DNA from: an uncultured Fibrobacter sp.
GTDB taxonomy: Bacteria > Fibrobacterota > Fibrobacteria > Fibrobacterales > Fibrobacteraceae
Reading direction: 5' to 3'
Length of the DNA stretch: 64,000 nt
NCBI GenBank assembly: GCA_934691725.1
Contig: CAKUTF010000007.1
Location: 1-64,000 of the forward strand
Of this stretch, positions 53,039 to 61,471 are shown in pieces. How positions within the stretch are numbered: position 1 is the first letter of the stretch; every line of letters starts with the position of its first letter. Under the pieces are notes generated by a model, which ran no database searches, was not told the DNA's origin, and worked only from the letters and a program-made list of their open reading frames with translations. Made by a program: the position numbers and the translations under genes.

Positions 53039-53761
53039 ATGAAATTCAAACTTCCCGAATTTTTGCGAAACGTGCGGACTCCCTCGGAAGGGGAAAACGC
53101 GTTGCGTACAAACTATCCCGATTGTATTGTCGTCGGAATCGACGAGGTCGGTCGCGGGCCGCTCGCAGGTCCCGTTGTCGCCTGCGCAGCCGTTCTGAAA
53201 AATCCGTCGGCGGATTCCGCTCTCGACGATTCCAAAAAGCTTTCCCGGAAAAAGCGCGAAGCGATGTTCGAAAAGGTCAAGGACGAATGCCTCTGCTATG
53301 CGATTGCGAGCGCGAGCGCAAAGGAAATCGACGAAACGAACATCCTCGAAGCGGACTTCCTTGCAATGCGGCGCGCGCTTTCGGCGTTGGGATTTCCCGG
53401 GCTTTCCGTTTCCGAACCGGAAATTCCAATCGAAGCGAAAGGCTCGTTTCCCGCTGGGGCGAAACTTTTGTTCGCTGTCGATGGGAACCTGAAAATCCGA
53501 GGTGTCCCAGAAGAATGCCAATTAGCGATTGTCCAGGGCGACGGGCGGGTCGCTAGCGTTTCCGCTGCGTCGATTCTCGCGAAGGTTTTCAGGGACCGCT
53601 ATATGGATGGTCTTGCCGAAAAATATCCGGGCTACGGCTTTGAAAAGAACGCGGGCTACGGCACGAAGGCGCACCTAGAAGGGATCCGCTTGCACGGCTT
53701 GACGCCGGAACACAGGCGGAGCTTTCATCCGAAAAGCCTTCAGGTGGAGATGGAGCTGTAG
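53039..53761 (+). CDS. rnhB: Ribonuclease HII
   Basis: The 240-residue protein has a GIDEVGRGPLAGPVV motif with catalytic D35-E36, LDDSKKLSRKKRE, and a C-terminal half with the AVDGNLKI, ASVSAASILAKVFRD and YGFEKNAGYGTKAH blocks. It removes ribonucleotides from DNA. An internal insertion of about 25 residues (SVSEPEIPIEAKGSFP) separates the second catalytic Asp region. AAGGAC precedes the start. It converges on the accessory gene pair that ends at 53770. Confidence 0.95.
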   Translation: MKFKLPEFLRNVRTPSEGENALRTNYPDCIVVGIDEVGRGPLAGPVVACAAVLKNPSADSALDDSKKLSRKKREAMFEKVKDECLCYAIASASAKEIDETNILEADFLAMRRALSALGFPGLSVSEPEIPIEAKGSFPAGAKLLFAVDGNLKIRGVPEECQLAIVQGDGRVASVSAASILAKVFRDRYMDGLAEKYPGYGFEKNAGYGTKAHLEGIRLHGLTPEHRRSFHPKSLQVEMEL

Positions 53762-53769
53762 GAAAATTT

Positions 53770-54459
53770 TTAGCGGTTTCCCAGCATTTCTTGCGCAATA
53801 TCCCAGAGCTTTTCGCCGTAATAGGGCTTTAGCCGGTTCATCAGCTCGATGAACTTCGGGTTTTTTAGATTTGGGGGGATTGCTGTAAAATCCGATTCAT
53901 AGGTTTCAAAATGATTAAATTCTTCTTCGTCAAAATTTTGTACTACGGATGCGGCATCCAGCCAAATCCACGACCGAATCACTTTCCCTTTTTTGACAAG
54001 GATTGCTCCCCCGTAATGAATGCTGTCCGGAGACAAAAAAATGGCCTGGTTCATAAAGGTTGCCTGTATGGTGTCAGACAGCGCTTCGGGGAAAATGAGG
54101 CGGAGTGGGATTTTTTCCGATTCCGTCCTTTCCGTGAGTTGATGTGGCTCGTTTTTTTCAAAACAGATTCTCGCTTCCACGAGGTATAGCGCGGAGTCCC
54201 GGACTTGCGCCTTGAACGAAAGCCCGGGCGGAGTTTCTCCGTATTTCATCGGGAGATAGTCGGAAATATAGGACGGCAGGAATGTGTACGAAATTCCATC
54301 GATTTCTATTTCTTCGTTACAGGTGCCGGGATAATCATAATCAAAGCAAATCAATACAGTCGGATTATCGAGCCAGCCTATAACCTCTGCTCCATCCATT
54401 GTCGTACTGCCAGCGAGAGCATTTATCGACAGAAACAACAGGGCAAGAATCTTTTTCAT
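53770..54459 (-). CDS. Signal-peptide protein, partner of HExxH protein (pair 2)
   Basis: The 229-residue protein starts MKKILALLFLSINALAGS, a clear signal peptide. It is related to the protein at 55052: both have DFDYDY-type, PPGL-F, I/L-Y-EA-ICF and F-D-S-P patterns and share an almost identical C-terminal block of 30 residues (from NPKFIELMNR to the end). Its start overlaps the stop of the upstream metallopeptidase-like gene by 4 bases (ATGA). It is predicted periplasmic. I do not recognise a family. Being small, secreted and coupled to a putative toxin-like hydrolase, it could be an immunity protein, an inhibitor or a substrate. Confidence 0.75.
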   Translation of the reverse strand: MKKILALLFLSINALAGSTTMDGAEVIGWLDNPTVLICFDYDYPGTCNEEIEIDGISYTFLPSYISDYLPMKYGETPPGLSFKAQVRDSALYLVEARICFEKNEPHQLTERTESEKIPLRLIFPEALSDTIQATFMNQAIFLSPDSIHYGGAILVKKGKVIRSWIWLDAASVVQNFDEEEFNHFETYESDFTAIPPNLKNPKFIELMNRLKPYYGEKLWDIAQEMLGNR

Positions 54460-54968
54460 TCGTTGAACTCCGCGTTGTATTCCATATTTGATTTTAGCTT
54501 GTAGCGGTCTGCATGTTTTTTGTAGCGCTTGGTGAAAAGGCAATTGGCTTTCCTGAATAGTTTAGACGAATATCTTCCTTTTTCATTGTCGATTCCTTCG
54601 AAGAAAGTTCTTATTTCGTCCGCTTTCATTCCCAGAATACGCTCGAGGGCGAACTGCATTTCGTGCGCATCGACTTCCACGTCCATGTCGGTTTTCGAGC
54701 TTATGCCGTCCCCGAACCTGGGCTTCCACGCGTCCTGCAGGTGCTGCCAGACGTGCCGCAGTTCGTGGAGCAGGCGGACATTCATCGCGTCCGAGTAGCC
54801 GGGATACTTTGCCGCGTTCATGAGAATGGAAAAGCCGTCATCCTGTGAAATGGTCATGCCCCCGGGATATTCTTCGTCGTCACCTTGAGACTGAAATTTG
54901 ACGCTGAAGTTCGCGTCTTTGAGTCCCCGCGTGTCGTCGAACAGCATCTTCTCCCAATATTTCGGCAT
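54456..54968 (-). CDS. Putative HExxH metallopeptidase, internally shortened copy (pair 2)
   Basis: The 170-residue protein starts MPKYWEKMLFDDTRG with AAAGGAGG upstream. It then jumps directly to a block nearly identical to residues 170-270 of the 322-residue protein at 55765. It keeps HELRHVWQH (H68, E69, H72) and the downstream EVDAHE, a possible third zinc ligand. Compared with the longer paralog about 155 residues between positions 14 and 170 are missing. Its C-terminus diverges after the catalytic block. It shows no signal peptide. The zinc-protease assignment rests on the HExxH...E pattern (DUF6782-like); activity is not established. Confidence 0.7.
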   Translation of the reverse strand: MPKYWEKMLFDDTRGLKDANFSVKFQSQGDDEEYPGGMTISQDDGFSILMNAAKYPGYSDAMNVRLLHELRHVWQHLQDAWKPRFGDGISSKTDMDVEVDAHEMQFALERILGMKADEIRTFFEGIDNEKGRYSSKLFRKANCLFTKRYKKHADRYKLKSNMEYNAEFNE

Positions 54969-54988
54969 GGATTCCTCCTTTTGTTGGC

Positions 54989-54994
54989 AATATA
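54989..54994 (-). promoter_or_regulatory. Candidate -10 box of pair 2
   Basis: TATATT on the minus strand, about 20 bases before the ATG at 54968 and followed by AAAGGAGG. No convincing -35 match at 17 bp. The spacer 54969-55051 holds nothing else recognisable. Confidence 0.4.
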
Positions 54995-55051
54995 ATTAAA
55001 AACTTCCGGAAAAAACGAAAAACGCCTGGGTTTTAGCGAGAAAGGAGCACC

Positions 55052-55768
55052 CTAGCGGTTGCCCAGCATTTCTTGCGCGATGTCCCAGAGCTTTTCCCCG
55101 TAATAGGGCTTTAACCGGTTCATCAGTTCGATGAACTTCGGGTTTTCCCAGTCGGAAGCGCATTCGTAACCGGGGCGAATACCGCACCATTCTGCTTCGT
55201 TGCGCTTAAAATTGTTGTATCGTTCCTTGTCAAATTCTTTCGCTGTGGAATCTTTTTTCGCATAAGAATAAAAGACATGTCCTTTTCTGATGAGAAAAGT
55301 TTGAGAGCACTGTGAATCGTCGGCTAAAAACAGGCGAATATCCTTTGTGAGAAAATCCGCCCAGATCGTGTCGGAATCGGTCCATGGAAAAATGACTTGC
55401 AAAGGTATTTGTCGCGACTCCAGTTTCCTGGAATCTAGTTCGTTGCCGATGCGATGCTCGTATAGGAAACAGATGTTCGCTTCGGTGATATATATCGCGG
55501 AATCTTTTATGACGGATTTAAAATGAAGCCCCGGCGGGTAGTATCCATAATAATGGTCTATCGGATAAAAATAAATGTCGATAAAATCAAAAACGGCTCT
55601 GTAAGAAATGTTTTCAACTTCTACTTCACTGTTGCAAACGTTATAGTCATAATCAAAGTCGACTAACGCTTGGGGGGTGTTTAGCCAATCAACTACAGCA
55701 ACTTCTTGAAGCGTATCGCTGGTTGCAAGGGTTGCGAATAAAAGAATCGAAAGAAAAAGTTTTTTCAT
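55052..55768 (-). CDS. Signal-peptide protein, partner of HExxH protein (pair 1)
   Basis: The 238-residue protein starts MKKLFLSILLFATLATSDT, a clear signal peptide, and is predicted periplasmic. It is rich in Tyr and Asp with a YPIDHYYGYYPPGLHF segment and has a Cys pair in CGIRPGYEC near the C-terminus that pair 2 lacks. The final 30 residues are essentially the same as in the protein at 53770, although the rest is only moderately related. It overlaps the peptidase-like gene by 4 bases (ATGA). The function is unknown; an immunity or inhibitor role is a hypothesis based on gene coupling and periplasmic location. Confidence 0.75.
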   Translation of the reverse strand: MKKLFLSILLFATLATSDTLQEVAVVDWLNTPQALVDFDYDYNVCNSEVEVENISYRAVFDFIDIYFYPIDHYYGYYPPGLHFKSVIKDSAIYITEANICFLYEHRIGNELDSRKLESRQIPLQVIFPWTDSDTIWADFLTKDIRLFLADDSQCSQTFLIRKGHVFYSYAKKDSTAKEFDKERYNNFKRNEAEWCGIRPGYECASDWENPKFIELMNRLKPYYGEKLWDIAQEMLGNR

Positions 55769-56733
55769 TTTGCTTCCGTTTCATAGATTGTGAGAGTGCT
55801 TAATCGATATCGGTCTTTTTTCTCCCTATATGGATAGTGATACAGATAGGCGGCTTTAGCCCATTTTTTGTCTTTTTCGTCTGGGTTGTTGGAAATATTT
55901 TCAAAAGCTTTCCTTGTTTCGTCCGCTTTCACCCCTAGGATACGCTCGAGGGCGAACTGCATTTCGTGCGCATCGACTTCCACGTCCATGTCGGTCTTCG
56001 AGCTTGTGCCGTCCCCGAACCTGGGCTTCCACGCGTCCTGCAGGTGCTGCCAGACGTGCCGCAGCTCGTGGAGCAGGCGGACCTTCATCGCGTCCGAGTA
56101 GCCGGGATATTTTGCCGCGTTCATGAGAATGGAAAAGCCGTCATCCTGTGAAATGGTCATGCCCCCGGGATATTCTTTGTCGTCTCCTTGAGACTGAACT
56201 CTGACGCTGAAGTTAGCGCCTTTGAGTTCCCGCAGCCAGGAGGAGTCCAGATCGTTCGCGTCGAAAGTCGCGATAAGGTCGTCGAGGAGCGCCTGCTTCG
56301 TTTCTTTGGAGACGTTCGCCGCGAACGGTTTCGTCTTCGCCTCTTCCCGGACGTTTCTTATCAGGTCGTCGATTTCCGGCCGGGTGAAATCGTCAAAGCC
56401 GGACTTGCGGATGTTCTCTTCGATGGGGTCGGGGGGCCGTTTTCCGAAAAATCCGTACCTGTCGATGACGGGCGATTCCAGCGCGCCGCGGAATTTTCCG
56501 ATTTCCTCTTGCGTCTGCGGGACGTCTCCCGAACCGTAACGCTCGGCGAAATCCGCGAGCGTGTCCGCGGCTTCCATGTCGAGTCCCGGAACGCCCCTCG
56601 TGAAGTCGACGAACATTTCGTCGGTCCGCCTGCCGATGAACTTCATCTCGTCCGCCGTGAGAAAGTCCGCGGAGCCCGAACCGAGCCGTTCCCGCGTGTC
56701 GTCGAATAGCCTCTTCTCCCAATATTCCGGCAT
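55765..56733 (-). CDS. Putative HExxH metallopeptidase, full-length copy (pair 1)
   Basis: The 322-residue protein has an N-terminal part of about 165 residues that is acidic, helical and not recognised (DEMFVDFTRGVPGLD, PPDPIEENIRKSGF). A catalytic-like block follows, with HELRHVWQH at H222-E223-H226 and a downstream DVEVDAHEMQF in which E252 is a plausible third ligand. This is the pattern of small zinc peptidase domains such as DUF6782. There is no signal peptide or membrane segment. A strong AAGGAGG site and a TTGTAC-N17-TATATT promoter precede it. The gene is coupled to the secreted partner at 55052. It could be a toxin or effector peptidase, or a housekeeping protease of unknown target. 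Confidence 0.72.
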   Translation of the reverse strand: MPEYWEKRLFDDTRERLGSGSADFLTADEMKFIGRRTDEMFVDFTRGVPGLDMEAADTLADFAERYGSGDVPQTQEEIGKFRGALESPVIDRYGFFGKRPPDPIEENIRKSGFDDFTRPEIDDLIRNVREEAKTKPFAANVSKETKQALLDDLIATFDANDLDSSWLRELKGANFSVRVQSQGDDKEYPGGMTISQDDGFSILMNAAKYPGYSDAMKVRLLHELRHVWQHLQDAWKPRFGDGTSSKTDMDVEVDAHEMQFALERILGVKADETRKAFENISNNPDEKDKKWAKAAYLYHYPYREKKDRYRLSTLTIYETEAK

Positions 56734-56756
56734 GAATCCTCCTTTTTATTGTTTAC

Positions 56757-56785
56757 AATATAAGAAGATTTCCTGAAAAGTACAA
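56757..56785 (-). promoter_or_regulatory. Promoter of pair 1
   Basis: TTGTAC (56785-56780), exactly 17 bp, TATATT (56762-56757) on the minus strand, giving a leader of about 17 bases with AAGGAGG before the ATG at 56733. Confidence 0.65.
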
Positions 56786-56896
56786 TGAATTCTGGCCGTT
56801 GAAAGAGAAGTCCGAGAGTTGTTCAAACTGGAAACTAAAGAAATTTTAGATTTTGGTCTTGTTTTTTTTTTCGCATTTTTATATTGCGTTGTGAGC

Positions 56897-56923
56897 GCGG
56901 GTAACGAGAATTCTTGAACCCGC
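56897..56923 (+). promoter_or_regulatory. Inverted repeat in the leader of the DUF262/HNH gene
   Basis: GCGGGT (56897-56902) and ACCCGC (56918-56923) enclose a second palindrome AGAATTCT (56907-56914). It sits between a TATATT box (56880-56885) and the AGAGGAA ribosome-binding site, so it could be an operator or an mRNA hairpin that controls the nuclease. Confidence 0.45.
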
Positions 56924-56940
56924 AAAGCAAAGAGGAATAG

Positions 56941-58929
56941 ATGCGATCTCAGGAACAAAAACTATTGGATCTTTTGTCCAGTCATAGCGTCACTTTTTTT
57001 ATTCCGCCATACCAGAGAAATTACGACTGGGATGAATCCCAGTGTGAAGCGTTTTGGGACGATGTTCTCGCTACTTACAAGAAGAACATGGCCGGGAACA
57101 AGACGGAACACTTTTTTGGAACGCTGACCTATTTTCAGTCGGATCCGATTTTTGGACAGCCGGCTCAATTGGTGCTGATAGACGGGCAACAGCGCGTGAC
57201 GACGACGATGCTTTTTCTTTTGGCGATGCGCGATTTGCTGGACGATGATAACGCAAAAGAATTTATCAACCGTTCTTACTTGAAAAACGATAGGGTTTCC
57301 GGAGAAAGCGAAGAGTATAAAATCAAGCTGAAACAGGTTGAAACGGATTGGCCTTCCTACAAAAAGCTGGTCCTTGGACAGAGACCGGAAAATCGGGACT
57401 TCGGGGCGAAGGTTTACCAAAACTATAATTTTTTCAGAAAAAAGCTGAACGCCCATAAAATGGCTGCTCCGGACCTGACGAAGCTTATCGATTGGGGGTT
57501 AAGCCAGTTCAGCGTAGTCACGGTCGAATTGGAGGTCAAGAATCCTTGGGAAAACCCGCAGGAAATTTTTGAGTCGATGAACTCGCTTGGAAAACCGCTA
57601 TCGCTTTCGGACTTGGTGCGGAACTATCTCTTGATGGGGAAGAACGCTAACGAACAGGACCGGCTGTATAGAAATTTCTGGCTGGAAATTGAAAACGCGA
57701 TTCCGGGAAACATCCCTCATTTCGTACGCGACTTTATCCAGTTGCGCACGGCGAGGGCGCAGAAAAAAGCGACGCAAAACAACGCCAAGGATCTGTATCG
57801 GGTTTTTAAAGAGTACGTCAAGGGAAAGGATATAAAGGCGGAGGATATCCTGTCGGATTTTTCTAGGCTCTCACCGCTCTATGCGGCGATTATTTCGGGG
57901 AAAATGCCTGGCCATGCGGATATCGAAGCGAAGCTGGGAGACCTTCTCATGGTGCAGGCCTCTGTGGCGAATTCATTCTTGCTGGGGCTTCTCGAACAAC
58001 ACCAAAAGGGCTGTTTTAACGATTTTGAACTTTCGGAAATCCTGGAAGCGTTCCGAATCTATGTCATCCGGTTGCGGCTCTTGGGGCTTTCCGCGGCGGC
58101 GAACAAGGCGTTCCCGGAACTTGCCAGGCATTTCGACAAATTGAAAGACAGCTCGGACAAGCGGCAAAAAATGTTTGAAATTTTAGGCGCGCAACAGTAT
58201 AATTTACGGATCCCTTCCAATGCCGAAATCGTGGCTCATCTGGTGACGGCTAACTTTTATAACTTTGCCTATACAAAATTCATTCTGGCTCTTGTCGAGG
58301 AACGCCTGACAAAAAATCGACCGGATTTAAGCGATCCCTATTTACAAGTGGAACATATTATGCCGCAAACGCTCAATGGCGCATGGAAAGCGGAACTGGG
58401 CGAGGATGCGGAAAAAGTCAAAGAAGAACTAGGCAATACGATTGGCAACCTGACGCTTATCCGTCATAACCAGGCACTAGGAAACAAGTCTTTTCGGGAG
58501 AAGAAAGAGATTTATGAAAATCACGCCGGTCTCCAGATTGCCAAGACGGATATTACGAATTGCGACAAATGGGATGCGGAGTCTATCAAAAACAGAACGA
58601 TGCGGATTGCCGCTTATCTTGTGAGCGAAGTGCTGCCCGTTCCGCAAAGTGCGACGAAAGGTTCCTTTTTTTTGAAACCCAAGGGGCTGTCCTTTGAATA
58701 CCTGGGACTTGTCGGCGAGAACATCCGTTTTATTGAAAATCCGGCTTATGTGGCGAAAGTCGTTTCCGATAACGAAGTGGAATTCGAAGACAGAATCTGG
58801 AAGCTCTCGGCGCTTACTGCGGAACTTAAAAGGCGCCTAGGCAAGGCTACCCCGTCGGAAGCGTACCGCGGTTCCCAGTATTTTGAATATGACGGGACAA
58901 GGCTTGATGCGCTGATGGAACGGGGGTGA
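56941..58929 (+). CDS. GmrSD-like DUF262/DUF1524 (HNH) nuclease
   Basis: The 662-residue protein begins with DUF262, a ParB-like NTPase domain: FIPPYQRNYDWDESQ near 20-34 and LIDGQQRVTTTML at 79-91. The C-terminal DUF1524 HNH nuclease has VEHIMPQTLNG (E471, H472) and GNLTLIRHNQALGNKSF near 500-516. A further domain of about 90 residues (from KGSFFLKPKGLSFEYLG) resembles DUF4357, which is common in restriction proteins. GmrS-GmrD fusions of this type are type IV restriction enzymes acting on modified phage DNA. Target and nucleotide are inferred. Base use is closer to the host average than in the operon it converges on, with a perfect hairpin between. Confidence 0.9.
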   Translation: MRSQEQKLLDLLSSHSVTFFIPPYQRNYDWDESQCEAFWDDVLATYKKNMAGNKTEHFFGTLTYFQSDPIFGQPAQLVLIDGQQRVTTTMLFLLAMRDLLDDDNAKEFINRSYLKNDRVSGESEEYKIKLKQVETDWPSYKKLVLGQRPENRDFGAKVYQNYNFFRKKLNAHKMAAPDLTKLIDWGLSQFSVVTVELEVKNPWENPQEIFESMNSLGKPLSLSDLVRNYLLMGKNANEQDRLYRNFWLEIENAIPGNIPHFVRDFIQLRTARAQKKATQNNAKDLYRVFKEYVKGKDIKAEDILSDFSRLSPLYAAIISGKMPGHADIEAKLGDLLMVQASVANSFLLGLLEQHQKGCFNDFELSEILEAFRIYVIRLRLLGLSAAANKAFPELARHFDKLKDSSDKRQKMFEILGAQQYNLRIPSNAEIVAHLVTANFYNFAYTKFILALVEERLTKNRPDLSDPYLQVEHIMPQTLNGAWKAELGEDAEKVKEELGNTIGNLTLIRHNQALGNKSFREKKEIYENHAGLQIAKTDITNCDKWDAESIKNRTMRIAAYLVSEVLPVPQSATKGSFFLKPKGLSFEYLGLVGENIRFIENPAYVAKVVSDNEVEFEDRIWKLSALTAELKRRLGKATPSEAYRGSQYFEYDGTRLDALMERG

Positions 58930-58935
58930 GGGCGG

Positions 58936-58962
58936 GCGCTTTAGGTTTTTGGCCTAAAGCGC
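58936..58962. terminator. Perfect hairpin between convergent defence genes
   Basis: GCGCTTTAGG (58936-58945) pairs with CCTAAAGCGC (58953-58962), 7-base loop, no T run. It lies 7 bases after the nuclease stop codon and 13 bases beyond the end of the minus-strand operon, and probably ends both transcripts. Confidence 0.6.
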
Positions 58963-58974
58963 AGGTGGAGCGCG

Positions 58975-59496
58975 TTAAATATCTTGTTTAGGAATAAAGG
59001 AATCCTCGGTTATGTTTGGATGCTTGTTTTTGAATTCTTCTATCATTTCGTATAAACTATAGAAAAGTCCTTTTTTATCCGGTGTTGTAGCTTGTTTTAT
59101 TTTTTCGTTTAAAAATTCCAGTCCGCCTAGCATAACTTTTACGAAATGCTCCTCGTCTTTTTCTTTTGTCTGGACGTCATCCCGAAAAGCTTTGTCCATT
59201 CTTGTTTGCGCAGAAGGACAATAGTCTTTATCGGCAAGCATCACCATTCTGTAAAAAAACTGAATGTCGTCATTATGGCGAATCATTTGCTCTGGATCAA
59301 TTTTTGCCGGTTGCATTTTTGTATCCAAATCTATGTTTGCGATTCGCTTGTATTCAAGTCCTAGGACTATCGCTAGATAAAAAATGTCTAGGTTCCGACA
59401 AGATAAAGTCACTGCTAAATGTTGAATTATTTCGGCATGTTTGCCTTTAATTTGAAATAGTTGCATGAAAATGCTGGAACTTTTTTTTCTTTTCAT
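58975..59496 (-). CDS. Last gene of the helicase-ATPase operon: 173-residue helical protein
   Basis: A mostly helical protein with a hydrophobic centre (NLDIFYLAIVLGLEYKR) and a charged C-terminal half. AAGGAG precedes the start 15 bases after the ATPase stop codon. It is AT-rich, like the rest of the operon. It occupies the place that dndE has after dndD in dnd operons, but I see no convincing DndE sequence match; a middle-component or adaptor of an ABC-ATPase conflict system is equally possible. It has no signal peptide and no catalytic motif. Family unknown. Confidence 0.8.
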   Translation of the reverse strand: MKRKKSSSIFMQLFQIKGKHAEIIQHLAVTLSCRNLDIFYLAIVLGLEYKRIANIDLDTKMQPAKIDPEQMIRHNDDIQFFYRMVMLADKDYCPSAQTRMDKAFRDDVQTKEKDEEHFVKVMLGGLEFLNEKIKQATTPDKKGLFYSLYEMIEEFKNKHPNITEDSFIPKQDI

Positions 59497-59511
59497 ACAA
59501 TGCTCCTTGGG

Positions 59512-61461
59512 TTATTCGGATTTAATTTCTGTATAGTTGTCTTGTTCATTTTTCTTTTGCAAGAGATAGCTTTTTCCAATTTTATCGCAAAGTTCTTTCT
59601 TTGCGATATTTCCATCCGTATCTTTGATGAATATGATGATTTGGGAAGAAACTTTAGGTAATACGGAACAAACGGAAGAAATTCTTGCTTCATCGAGAGC
59701 TGAGAATGGGGCGTCAAAAATGAGAGGATAAGATTCTAGCCGGGTTGTACTTTCGGTATTCCTGCTGCTTTTAATAACGTCTAGAAGTCCTGCCAGAAAG
59801 GCGAATATGACACACATACCCTGTCCGGTAGATTTTTCTAAGTCGTTGCTTGTTGTAATTCCATATTTTTCGTCAATTTCAATAGAAAATGCATTTCCAT
59901 AAATTTCTTGGAATGCTTTTTTTACCGCAATTGTTAACTGTTTCCTTTTTTTGTCTTCTGAAGCTTGAAGTTTTTGCTCAAAATCTTTAAGTAGTGCTTG
60001 GGAGGCGTCTTTGCATTTTTTGATGAATATGCCTTCTTTGCTTTTTTGCAAAGCAGAATCATAATCTTCTTGGTATTTTTTTTCTGTTGTTTCCTGTTTT
60101 ATCTTATTTTCCGTCAATTCGTCTATGTTGTCTTGAATTTCACCATCTTTTTTTTGGTAAAACTCAAGTTTTTCTTGTATTTTAGATGTGTCTGATGAAT
60201 TTCGTAATTCTTCTTGGAGCCGATCTATTTCTTCATTCAGATTTTCGGATCTTTCGCTCAATTCAGTTAAGTTTTGACTGGCATAGGTAAAAGTCTTAAA
60301 TAGATCTTGTCCCAAACGAAAACTTCCTAGAATTCTTTGTTCTTCTTGCTTCACTAATGTACTAATGGATTCTGGGGGTACAATTTTTCGATAACGTTCA
60401 AGATTTTCGTATTTTGGGCATCCGTCATGAATTTCTTCTCCGCAAATGCATCGATGATGACTTTCAATCCAGTCAATTAGATCGGCGTGTAATTTTTCCG
60501 GTACATCCTGTTGCGGAATGGTGAGAATTTCATCCAAAGTTTTTGTTATGTGCTCGAATATGCTTTGGGCAAAATAATAAGGCGCTTTTCCCATTGAATT
60601 GTTTGAACCGGCAAAATTTTCAATAGCCTGCGTTATTTCTCTATTTTGCTTATCCTTGTTCTCTTTTATTTGTTTGTCCAATTTTTCGATTTCTTCCTGG
60701 ATTTGTTTAGATGAGGAAATGCCTTTTAATTTAGCTTTTAAATCAGAGATTTTTTCATTGTAATCGGCTCTGCTTCTTTTTTTGCTTTCTATTTCTGAAT
60801 TGATGTCGTTAATTTTTTCATGGATTGTTCGGAGTTTTTCCTGGATGGAATTTACCGTGCTATCATTAGGAATTTCTTTAAGGTCGTAATTTTTTCTGAT
60901 GGATTTCAAATGGCTTATCGCTTTTTTATAGTATTCTAGACCGAGCAGGTTGCTTACGGCTATGGAAAAACTTTTGGCTTTGCCTGCTTTAATTTCGTCG
61001 GACATGGAATCTATTTTTTCACCACTCAAGAAAAAAAAGCTAGACAATTCTTGGGGCAAAATTCGTTTTATATGTTCTGTTGCTTTTTCATTTGATTCTA
61101 TTTTTGTTTCTCCATTTTCGGTATAACTTAGAGTTGCTCGGGATGTGGTTAGCCTTGTATATTGATAGGCATGGGTCCGAGTCATGGTAAAGCTCTCACC
61201 ATCGTGAAACATTTCGATAGAAATTTCCATTTTCGAATAAGGTTCATTTTGACGTGTTTTGGATAGTAAGTCTTCTTTCTTTTTAAATCCCGGAATTTCC
61301 CCATAAAGGCACCAAAGAAATGCTTGGCAGAGAGTTGTTTTTCCGCTACCGTTTTCTCCTATAATTAGGGTTACATTGCGATCGGAAGTATTGGGAAAGA
61401 GTATTTCTTGTTTACCGACAAATTGGCGGAAATTTTCAATGGAAATTCTTTCTATCTGCAT
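59512..61461 (-). CDS. SMC/DndD-like ABC ATPase
   Basis: The 649-residue protein has the RecF/SMC-type start IERISIENFRQFVGKQEILF and Walker A GENGSGKTT at 35-43. It contains long coiled-coil stretches (about 185-270 and 380-500) around a hinge with a CxC..C element (RCICGEEIHDGC near 340). The C-terminal ATPase half has the signature STGQGMCVIFAFLAGLLDVI, Walker B LIFDAPFSALDEARI and a D-loop. The motif FFFLSGEKIDSMSDEI in the N-terminal half is typical of DndD-like and related ATPases. Such proteins sense or translocate DNA in conflict systems. AGGAG before the start overlaps the stop of the 50-residue gene. Confidence 0.88.
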   Translation of the reverse strand: MQIERISIENFRQFVGKQEILFPNTSDRNVTLIIGENGSGKTTLCQAFLWCLYGEIPGFKKKEDLLSKTRQNEPYSKMEISIEMFHDGESFTMTRTHAYQYTRLTTSRATLSYTENGETKIESNEKATEHIKRILPQELSSFFFLSGEKIDSMSDEIKAGKAKSFSIAVSNLLGLEYYKKAISHLKSIRKNYDLKEIPNDSTVNSIQEKLRTIHEKINDINSEIESKKRSRADYNEKISDLKAKLKGISSSKQIQEEIEKLDKQIKENKDKQNREITQAIENFAGSNNSMGKAPYYFAQSIFEHITKTLDEILTIPQQDVPEKLHADLIDWIESHHRCICGEEIHDGCPKYENLERYRKIVPPESISTLVKQEEQRILGSFRLGQDLFKTFTYASQNLTELSERSENLNEEIDRLQEELRNSSDTSKIQEKLEFYQKKDGEIQDNIDELTENKIKQETTEKKYQEDYDSALQKSKEGIFIKKCKDASQALLKDFEQKLQASEDKKRKQLTIAVKKAFQEIYGNAFSIEIDEKYGITTSNDLEKSTGQGMCVIFAFLAGLLDVIKSSRNTESTTRLESYPLIFDAPFSALDEARISSVCSVLPKVSSQIIIFIKDTDGNIAKKELCDKIGKSYLLQKKNEQDNYTEIKSE

Positions 61462-61471
61462 AAAATTTCTC

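Noticed and set aside
58975..59496. Assignment of the 173-residue protein as DndE
   Set aside because: Only its position after a DndD-like gene suggests this; no DndE motif is visible and the protein is longer than typical DndE.
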